Shown here: positions 1 through 4,310 of the stretch, piece by piece | Numbering within the stretch: position 1 is the first letter of the stretch | Layout: each line of letters begins with the position of its first letter | Assembly (NCBI GenBank): GCA_946479005.1 | Contig: CAMLEM010000100.1 | Span: 1 to 6,616 of the forward strand | Length of the DNA stretch: 6,616 bases | Direction of reading: 5' to 3' | Origin: an uncultured Chitinophagaceae bacterium | GTDB taxonomy: Bacteria; Bacteroidota; Bacteroidia; Chitinophagales; Chitinophagaceae | Notes under the pieces: generated by a model | Databases searched by the model: none | Told to the model about the DNA's origin: nothing | What the model saw: the letters and a program-made list of their open reading frames with translations, nothing else | Made by a program: the position numbers and the translations under genes

Positions 1-857
1 AGTGAATCATTGCCCTGCAATCCACCGGAATGTATCGCCAGGATGCGGCTACCCGGTGGAAAGTGTCCTTCCTTGTAAAAACGATCAAGCCCGAAAAATA
101 ATTTTCCCGTGTAAACAAAATCGGTGGGGATGCCGGTTCGCGAAAAAAATTCATTCATAAAGGCCATTAACCCGGGGGCTGAACGGGCATATCCCTCAAA
201 ATGAAAATCGTGGATCACCCGGACCCGGCCGGGGGTGAAACCGGCCTGCTCCCTTATATTCTTCTCCAGGTCCTTAAAACCTTTCAGCACGGAGAAGACA
301 ACAAGTTCCTGTTCTGCCTCCAGGCGACGGAGTATGCCCGCCGCCATCGTGCCCGTGCCGGCGGCGCACACAATATGTGTGTAACCTTTTCCATTATAAT
401 GTTCACTAATGGTGGAAGCGCCGCGCACGCCATTCTCCCCGCTACCTCCTTCGGGGATGATGAGGATATCTTTTCCGACATCCAGGCTGGCATTTTTGTT
501 TTCGCGATATGCCGTCCTGGGTAGGTAGCGGACCTCAGCTCCCATTTCCTGGGCTTTTTGGATGGTGCGTGAGGTTGTTGAGGACATTTCCCCGCGGATC
601 ATCAGGGTACAATGGATCCCTTCCTGTTTACAGGCATATGCGGTGGCCAGGATATGATTTGACCAGGCCCCACCGTAGGTGATAATGGAAGATATGCCCT
701 TTTGTTTCGCTTCTTCAAGGTAGTAACGAAGCTTGAACCACTTGTTTCCTGAAACAATGGGATGAACGAGGTCGAGTCGAAGCACATCGATCAGCACTTC
801 CGGGGGGCTCCGTTCCGGCACAATATTTTCAATCCTGATCTTCTTTAGATCGACCAT
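1..857 (-). CDS. PLP-dependent D-cysteine desulfhydrase / ACC deaminase family protein (3' end cut off)
   Basis: A reading frame starts at the ATG at 857 and runs open to the left edge for 285 residues. It ends in the HSGGLQGN segment typical of the C-terminus of this family, so only a few codons are missing. Fold type II PLP enzyme features are visible: SGNKWFKL with K39 as the expected Schiff-base lysine, GGAWSNH at 62-68, and the glycine-rich phosphate-binding loop AAGTGTMAAG at 165-174. The family contains ACC deaminases (to 2-oxobutyrate and ammonia) and D-cysteine desulfhydrases (to pyruvate, H2S and ammonia). True ACC deaminases carry Glu after the active-site Tyr and Leu in HLGG. Here these places read YTGK (T250) and HSGG (S277), which favours D-cysteine desulfhydrase or a related D-amino acid activity. 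The enzyme is cytosolic, with no signal peptide. It diverges from the nucleotidyltransferase gene across 52 bp. The family call is firm; the substrate is inferred. Confidence 0.9.
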   Translation of the reverse strand, partial: MVDLKKIRIENIVPERSPPEVLIDVLRLDLVHPIVSGNKWFKLRYYLEEAKQKGISSIITYGGAWSNHILATAYACKQEGIHCTLMIRGEMSSTTSRTIQKAQEMGAEVRYLPRTAYRENKNASLDVGKDILIIPEGGSGENGVRGASTISEHYNGKGYTHIVCAAGTGTMAAGILRRLEAEQELVVFSVLKGFKDLEKNIREQAGFTPGRVRVIHDFHFEGYARSAPGLMAFMNEFFSRTGIPTDFVYTGKLFFGLDRFYKEGHFPPGSRILAIHSGGLQGNDS

Positions 858-860
858 CAG

Positions 861-888
861 TTGCAAAACCTGAAATTAACTATTTTCG
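861..888 (+). promoter_or_regulatory. Probable housekeeping promoter of the nucleotidyltransferase gene
   Basis: TTG at 861-863 and TATTTTCG at 881-888 are separated by 17 nt. This matches the Bacteroidota primary-sigma pattern TTG-N17..23-TAnnTTTG with one mismatch. Transcription would begin near 895, about 15 nt before the ATG at 910. That would put the possible TTG start at 901 almost at the transcript's 5' end and so favours the ATG. The promoter lies in the 52-bp gap shared with the divergent gene, for which I see no equally good box. Confidence 0.5.
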
Positions 889-909
889 CCAGCCTTAAGA
901 TTGAAACGT

Positions 910-1809
910 ATGAAACCTACATTGGTGATCCTCGCGGCGGGAATGGCCTCGCGTTATGGCAGTATGAAACAGGTGCAGGGATTCGGCCCGGGAGGTGAGA
1001 CCATTATGGATTATTCAATTTATGATGCGATCCGCGCCGGGTTCGGAAAGATCGTTTTCATCATTCGCCGGGATTTTGCTGAGCGTTTCAAAAATACATT
1101 CGAACCCAGGCTGAAAGGGAAAGTGGAAACGGATTATGTATTCCAGGAAATGGATTCTTTTATGAACGGGTTCGAAGTGCCGGCGGAAAGAACCAAACCC
1201 TGGGGAACGGCCCACGCGGTGCTCTGTGCAAGGGATGCCGTGAAGGAACCGTTCGCTGTGATCAATGCGGATGACTTCTATGGGGCCGATGCTTTTCAGA
1301 GGGCCTATGAATTTCTGACCACGGAGTGCCGGCCCGATCTTTACGCGATCATCGGGTACCAATTGGCCAAAACGCTTTCGGAAAATGGGTCCGTTAGCCG
1401 GGGCGTTTGTGATGTAGACGAGAGCGGGTTCCTAACGGATATCAATGAACGCACACAGATCTACCGGGAGAACGGGAAGATCGTTTACGAGGAAAAGGAA
1501 GGCAGGAAGGTCCTTCCCGAAGATTCGAAAGTGTCGATGAATTTCTGGTGTTTTCATCCTTCCGTCTTCGACCTGGGGGAAAAGATGTTCCACGAGTTTT
1601 TAAAAGAGAACACGGGGAATCCCAAAGCGGAGTTTTTCATACCTATCGTGGGTGAAAAGTTCATCAGCCGGGGACTGGGAAGGATCCGGGTGATCCCTAC
1701 GGGCTCCTCCTGGTTCGGGGTGACTTATAAAGAAGATGCGCCCGGCGTGGAAAAAAGTATTCAAGAACTGGTGGAAGAAGAAGTGTATCCGCCCGCGCTC
1801 TGGAGCTGA
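910..1809 (+). CDS. Sugar-nucleotide NTP transferase family protein
   Basis: The product has 299 residues from the ATG at 910. A TTG three codons upstream (901) is possible, but the ATG puts the conserved first strand right at the N-terminus (KPTLVILAAG), as usual for this family. The Rossmann-like nucleotidyltransferase fold is shown by the nucleotide-binding loop LAAGMASRYG (8-17) with a downstream KQ (20-21), the KPWGTAHAV stretch (96-104), and the metal-binding acidic motif INADDFYG (118-125). The family joins a sugar phosphate or similar phosphate to NMP from an NTP, releasing pyrophosphate. The loop is the shortened AAGMASRYG form, not the classical GxGTRL of RmlA or GalU, so the substrate cannot be named. 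It is a cytosolic enzyme without membrane segments or extra C-terminal hexapeptide repeats. The gene stands alone, divergent from the desulfhydrase gene and convergent with the anti-sigma/protease gene, with only 11 bp between the stop codons. Confidence 0.85.
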   Translation: MKPTLVILAAGMASRYGSMKQVQGFGPGGETIMDYSIYDAIRAGFGKIVFIIRRDFAERFKNTFEPRLKGKVETDYVFQEMDSFMNGFEVPAERTKPWGTAHAVLCARDAVKEPFAVINADDFYGADAFQRAYEFLTTECRPDLYAIIGYQLAKTLSENGSVSRGVCDVDESGFLTDINERTQIYRENGKIVYEEKEGRKVLPEDSKVSMNFWCFHPSVFDLGEKMFHEFLKENTGNPKAEFFIPIVGEKFISRGLGRIRVIPTGSSWFGVTYKEDAPGVEKSIQELVEEEVYPPALWS

Positions 1810-1820
1810 ATGGGTGGTTT

Positions 1821-2942
1821 TCAGTCAGCCTTTACCATAAATACATAATCCTGGATCTTCTTCACCTGCTGCTGCGCGTTCAGGCCGCGGAGAGATGTTT
1901 TTTGCGGGATCTTTATAGATTGATGTTTTTCCTCCTTTTTCAGATCTTCGAGGATACTGATGATGAACCGGGACTGGATGGCGAAAGCCACACCTTCTGA
2001 ATCGTTCTCCTTGGTGCTGATCACGCCGATGATCTCTCCGTCCTTATTGAACACCGGACCGCCACTGTTCCCCCGGTTCGCAGACATACCTAACTGGCAG
2101 CTCAGGGTATCGCCATCATAACCTGTTTTACCGCTAAGATAACCTTCCGTATAAACGATCTGGTACCCGGGATAGCCCAGGGTAAAGATGGGTTCCGCCA
2201 CATCAATGGAATTTTTACGAATGGAATAAGGAATATTTGGCAGCGCCCTGAAGGATTTATCTGTGATTTTCAGGATGGCGATATCCTTATCACTGATCTC
2301 TTTTACCAGGCTCGCGCGGTAAGAATCGCCTTTGGAGTTACTCACCACTATATTTTTTGAGCGGCGAACCACGTGCAGGTTGGTGACCAGGTATCCTTTT
2401 CCATCGACGAGGAAACCCGTGCCACCCGCGCGAAACGGAATCGCCTCCGCGGGTTCGGTGCGATCATTTTCATTCACCTGGGTCTTCACTTTCTGCAATT
2501 CGTTATCCTGCACACTCAGGGTGCGGTTGATCTTATCCAGCTCCCGGCTCAGGTTGGTGAGTTTTTTCTCATCCACCTTGGGGGCGATGGTATTAACGAT
2601 GGCTGTGATGCCAAGCGTGGTAACGCCTGCGATCACTGCGGCGATGGTCACCACTTTTTTGTATCGTTTCCAGAGATAGACCACCTTTGCTTTTCCTTTC
2701 AGCCTGGAAGAATCGATCTTACCCTGTTCGGAGAGGTCCGTATGTACATCGTGCAGGGTATTGCGAAATTTTTTCCATTCGCCAAAACGGTTCATCTGCT
2801 GGAGGAAGAGCGTATGTTCCACGACGAGTTGGTCAACCTCGGGATTTGTTTTCCTGAGGTTCTCGAAATAAAGCCGCTCATCGGGGTTCATTTCGCCCCT
2901 GATGTATCTTTCCACAGCGTCCAGTATTTTGATATCTTCCAT
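1821..2942 (-). CDS. Membrane anti-sigma-like protein fused to a trypsin-like serine protease
   Basis: A 373-residue protein in four parts. Residues 1-70 are a charged, helical domain (opening DAVERYIRGEMNPDE) of the kind that starts Bacteroidota anti-sigma factors; no zinc-binding HxxxCxxC is seen. After a basic stretch (KRYKK, 92-96) a single transmembrane helix spans about 97-117. Residues 123-157 have coiled-coil character. Residues 170-335 form a chymotrypsin-fold S1C/DegP-like protease: GTGFLV (174-179), TNLHVV with H190, DIAILKI with D220, and GNSGGPVF with S293, so the triad is complete. No PDZ domain follows; the last 40 residues are charged. The expected topology places the N-terminus in the cytoplasm and the protease in the periplasm. 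The ATG overlaps the stop of the sigma gene by one base (TGATG), implying translational coupling. The inferred role is to hold the ECF sigma factor at the membrane and to sense or process envelope signals through its own protease domain. The anti-sigma role rests on context and N-terminal resemblance; the protease call is strong. Confidence 0.85.
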   Translation of the reverse strand: MEDIKILDAVERYIRGEMNPDERLYFENLRKTNPEVDQLVVEHTLFLQQMNRFGEWKKFRNTLHDVHTDLSEQGKIDSSRLKGKAKVVYLWKRYKKVVTIAAVIAGVTTLGITAIVNTIAPKVDEKKLTNLSRELDKINRTLSVQDNELQKVKTQVNENDRTEPAEAIPFRAGGTGFLVDGKGYLVTNLHVVRRSKNIVVSNSKGDSYRASLVKEISDKDIAILKITDKSFRALPNIPYSIRKNSIDVAEPIFTLGYPGYQIVYTEGYLSGKTGYDGDTLSCQLGMSANRGNSGGPVFNKDGEIIGVISTKENDSEGVAFAIQSRFIISILEDLKKEEKHQSIKIPQKTSLRGLNAQQQVKKIQDYVFMVKAD

Positions 2943-3508
2943 CAGTGGCCGTTTTTATAGTGTGTAAAGAATAATTTTTTCAGTCTCATCAGGCATTTGT
3001 ACTTCTGGTTCTTCGCGTTGTCAGCGTTCGTATATCCAAAGTTTGCCGCAATCTCCTGCATATTCCTTTTTTGCAGGTAATAGGCTTCGAGTAAACTTTT
3101 GCAGGGTTCACCCAAACCCCCGATCGCCTTCTCCATCACCTCGAACTCTTCGTTCACCCGGTTATGCTCTTCCAGGTCATCTTCCACCGAAACCTCCGAT
3201 TCCAGGCTGTCTATCGCCCCGGAATACCGGTTCATCTGCTGTAATCTCTTCAGCCAGAGCCTGCGGCTTACCGAGTAGACGTAGGTTTTGATCTGGCAGT
3301 TGAGCTCAAAATGACCGGACCTAACTTTTTCGTAGAGTACGATCATTGCTTCCTGGAACACATCCCTGGCATCGTCAGAAGAACCGTTATTGTTGAGAAT
3401 CAGAGCCTGAACCATATTAAAGTTCTCCCGGTAGATGACTTCAACTGCCTTTCTGTCATTCATTGCCAACCCTTCCAGTAAGGTTTTCTCGTTTTGTTCG
3501 GATTTCAC
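2942..3508 (-). CDS. ECF-type RNA polymerase sigma factor
   Basis: The product has 188 residues. Region 2 covers about 17-92, with the core-binding helix DVFQEAMIVLYEKV (49-62) and the region 2.3-2.4 stretch KTYVYSVSRRLWLKRL (74-89) used for -10 recognition. An acidic linker (101-122) follows. Region 4 covers about 125-180, with a helix-turn-helix beginning MQEIAANFGYTNADNAKNQK, used for -35 recognition. There is no region 1.1 or 3, and the length is normal for group 4 sigma factors. The start is a GTG at 3508, preceded by AAGGGA. The next in-frame ATG (3463, residue 16) would trim the first helix of region 2, so GTG is preferred. The gene is first in a two-gene operon with the anti-sigma/protease gene. 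Upstream, at 3547 to 3519, lies the same bipartite motif as before the two lipoprotein genes, which suggests autoregulation. The sigma family is clear; target promoters are inferred. Confidence 0.93.
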   Translation of the reverse strand: MKSEQNEKTLLEGLAMNDRKAVEVIYRENFNMVQALILNNNGSSDDARDVFQEAMIVLYEKVRSGHFELNCQIKTYVYSVSRRLWLKRLQQMNRYSGAIDSLESEVSVEDDLEEHNRVNEEFEVMEKAIGGLGEPCKSLLEAYYLQKRNMQEIAANFGYTNADNAKNQKYKCLMRLKKLFFTHYKNGH

Positions 3509-3518
3509 GTTCCCTTAT

Positions 3519-3547
3519 TTAATACGGGTTTTTAAAAATAGTAACCC
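3519..3547 (-). promoter_or_regulatory. Putative ECF sigma promoter of the sigma/anti-sigma operon
   Basis: Read on the minus strand, GGGTTAC (3547-3541) is followed by exactly 15 nt and then GTATTAA (3525-3519). The same two elements with the same spacing precede both divergent lipoprotein genes. Ten bases separate the -10-like box from the GTG start, so the transcript would be almost leaderless. This is the arrangement expected for an autoregulated ECF sigma gene, but activity is inferred from motif conservation only. Confidence 0.65.
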
Positions 3548-3579
3548 GGCGGCAGCTTAAAAAAAATTTTAAAATCAAG

Positions 3580-3608
3580 GGGTTACCTTCTTTCGATTCG
3601 GGTATTAA
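3580..3608 (+). promoter_or_regulatory. Putative ECF sigma promoter of the first lipoprotein gene
   Basis: GGGTTAC (3580-3586), a 15-nt spacer, then GTATTAA (3602-3608). The elements match the upstream region of the sigma operon exactly (7/7 and 7/7), although the spacer sequences differ. Transcription would begin around 3614, giving a leader of about 35 nt that starts with the 16-bp palindrome. No TAnnTTTG housekeeping box is seen here. Confidence 0.65.
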
Positions 3609-3612
3609 TCTC

Positions 3613-3628
3613 TTGAAATATATTTCAA
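3613..3628. promoter_or_regulatory. Perfect 16-bp palindrome in the lipoprotein 1 leader
   Basis: TTGAAATATATTTCAA is its own reverse complement. It begins four bases after the -10-like box, so it lies at or just after the predicted transcription start. It could be an operator for a dimeric regulator, or in RNA a 6-bp stem with a UAUA loop at the 5' end. An identical copy sits at 3961-3976. Confidence 0.6.
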
Positions 3629-3648
3629 ACCTTAAAAATCGCTTTACA

Positions 3649-3837
3649 ATGAAAAAATTCATTTTGGTTCTGGCAGTAGCGGGTTTCGCAGTAGCCTGTA
3701 ACAATGAGTCTGAAACAGAGACTAAAACAGATACAACAACGGTGGCCCCGGTGGATACAACCCTGATGCCGCCTGCTGATACGGCTACTATGCCTGCAGA
3801 CACTACCAAGGCTACAGATACTACAACTGCTAAGTAA
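3649..3837 (+). CDS. Small Thr/Asp-rich lipoprotein, first of a tandem pair
   Basis: The product has 62 residues from the ATG at 3649. An in-frame TTG at 3613 would lie inside the palindrome and at the predicted transcription start, so it is not used here. Residues 1-16 (MKKFILVLAVAGFAVA) form a lipoprotein signal peptide and C17 is the lipidation site; the lipobox AVAC is of the relaxed Bacteroidota kind. The mature part is only 46 residues, low in complexity, acidic and rich in Thr, with repeated DTT units and a few Pro and Met. It has no recognisable fold and is probably disordered. Acidic residues soon after the Cys (CNNESETE) could act as a surface-export signal, but this is speculation. 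The gene lies divergent to the sigma operon and is followed by its own terminator. Function is unknown; the context suggests an envelope component controlled by the neighbouring sigma factor. Confidence 0.85.
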   Translation: MKKFILVLAVAGFAVACNNESETETKTDTTTVAPVDTTLMPPADTATMPADTTKATDTTTAK

Positions 3838-3874
3838 GCAGTTTTAAAGCTTTCATATGGCAAGCAATCGTTAG

Positions 3875-3907
3875 AGGCCTTCCCGTTCCCGGGCGGGCCT
3901 TTTTTTT
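3875..3907 (+). terminator. Intrinsic terminator after the first lipoprotein gene
   Basis: AGGCC (3875-3879) pairs with GGCCT (3896-3900), and inside it CCCG pairs with CGGG around a TTCC loop. A run of eight T (3900-3907) follows. It ends the first lipoprotein transcript, so the second gene needs its own promoter. Confidence 0.88.
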
Positions 3908-3927
3908 AAAAAAAACACCGGATTGCC

Positions 3928-3956
3928 GGGTTACTTTTAACGATTACCGGAATTAA
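3928..3956 (+). promoter_or_regulatory. Putative ECF sigma promoter of the second lipoprotein gene
   Basis: GGGTTAC (3928-3934), a 15-nt spacer, then GAATTAA (3950-3956). One base differs from the other two copies in the -10-like element; the spacing is the same. It lies directly after the terminator of the first lipoprotein gene, so the two genes are separately transcribed from like promoters. Confidence 0.65.
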
Positions 3957-3960
3957 TCCT

Positions 3961-3976
3961 TTGAAATATATTTCAA
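3961..3976. promoter_or_regulatory. Perfect 16-bp palindrome in the lipoprotein 2 leader
   Basis: This is identical over all 16 bases to the palindrome at 3613-3628 and sits at the same distance (four bases) from the -10-like box. The flanking AACCTT after it is also shared. Full conservation between diverged duplicates suggests a function as an operator or 5' mRNA hairpin. Confidence 0.6.
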
Positions 3977-3994
3977 ACCTTCAAAACACGAAAA

Positions 3995-4213
3995 ATGAAA
4001 AAATTCTTATTGGTACTTGCCGTTTCTGCCTTCGCAGTGGCCTGTAACAACGATGCCGAAAACAAAGACGGAGACAAGGACACGACGACCAATGTAACTC
4101 CCGGTGGTGACACGGTTACTACCATCACTGACACAGATACAACAAACCGTGGCGATGGCGATACCACGATCAAAACAACGATCGATACAGATACTACCAA
4201 AAAAAGTAACTGA
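3995..4213 (+). CDS. Small Thr/Asp-rich lipoprotein, second of a tandem pair
   Basis: The product has 72 residues from the ATG at 3995. The signal peptide MKKFLLVLAVSAFAVA ends before C17, as in the first lipoprotein, and the next residues are again Asn-Asn then acidic (CNNDAENKDGDKD). The mature 56-residue part is hydrophilic and low in complexity, with many DTT and TDTD units and Gly-Asp pairs, and no known domain. A paralogue of the neighbouring gene is evident from the matching promoter, leader and signal peptide, while the tails have diverged in length and sequence (less Pro/Met, more Gly/Asp here). It has its own ECF-type promoter and its own terminator. Function is unknown. An Asp-rich flexible tail could bind cations or act as a tether, but nothing in the sequence proves it. 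Confidence 0.85.
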   Translation: MKKFLLVLAVSAFAVACNNDAENKDGDKDTTTNVTPGGDTVTTITDTDTTNRGDGDTTIKTTIDTDTTKKSN

Positions 4214-4229
4214 TCAAAACACGTTCACG

Positions 4230-4260
4230 AAGCCCCCGCTCAGCCGGGGGCTTTTGTTTT
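4230..4260 (+). terminator. Intrinsic terminator after the second lipoprotein gene
   Basis: A 9-bp perfect stem, AAGCCCCCG (4230-4238) with CGGGGGCTT (4245-4253), has the loop CTCAGC and a T-rich tail to 4260. It lies 16 bases after the stop codon and separates this gene from the helicase. Confidence 0.92.
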
Positions 4261-4283
4261 ACGCTCAACCCGCCTGAAACAGT

Positions 4284-4291
4284 TACCTTTG
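4284..4291 (+). promoter_or_regulatory. Housekeeping -7 box of the helicase gene
   Basis: TACCTTTG matches the Bacteroidota -7 consensus TAnnTTTG exactly, 19 bases before the TTG start. No clear TTG -33 element is found at 17-23 nt upstream; that zone is the T-rich tail of the preceding terminator. Confidence 0.55.
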
Positions 4292-4310
4292 CGGGCTTCA
4301 ATTCAACATT

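Larger units (their letters stand above)
3580..3705 (+). repeat. Tandem duplication, copy 1 (promoter, leader and signal peptide)
   Basis: This segment aligns with 3928-4051 from the GGGTTAC element, through the palindrome and the ACCTT that follows it, to the Cys-Asn-Asn codons after the signal peptide. Identity is very high in the promoter elements and the palindrome and lower at third codon positions. This indicates an old duplication with selection on the control region. Confidence 0.75.
3928..4051 (+). repeat. Tandem duplication, copy 2 (promoter, leader and signal peptide)
   Basis: Second copy of the unit at 3580-3705. After the Cys-Asn-Asn codons the two genes can no longer be aligned base by base, although both tails remain rich in Asp-Thr-Thr. 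Confidence 0.75.

Noticed and set aside
201..524. 107-codon plus-strand open frame inside the desulfhydrase gene
   Set aside because: The opposite strand carries a continuous PLP-enzyme frame with conserved motifs throughout this stretch.
1806..1823. CTGAA/TTCAG inverted repeat between the convergent stop codons as a two-way terminator
   Set aside because: The stem is only five base pairs and has no T-run on either side.
2373..2960. 195-codon open frame on the plus strand inside the anti-sigma/protease gene
   Set aside because: It lies antisense to a gene with clear protease and anti-sigma features, has no promoter or family resemblance, and is an out-of-phase shadow.
3519..3863. 114-codon minus-strand open frame across the first lipoprotein gene
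   Set aside because: The Val/Ser-rich translation is the complement of the Asp-Thr repeats, and the frame runs through a terminator-promoter region. The lipoprotein on the other strand has a proper signal peptide.
4280..4308. CAGTTAC upstream of the helicase as a fourth ECF sigma site
   Set aside because: Two bases of the -35-like element differ, and at 15 nt downstream the sequence is TTCAACA, not G(T/A)ATTAA. The same bases are better explained by the TACCTTTG -7 box.
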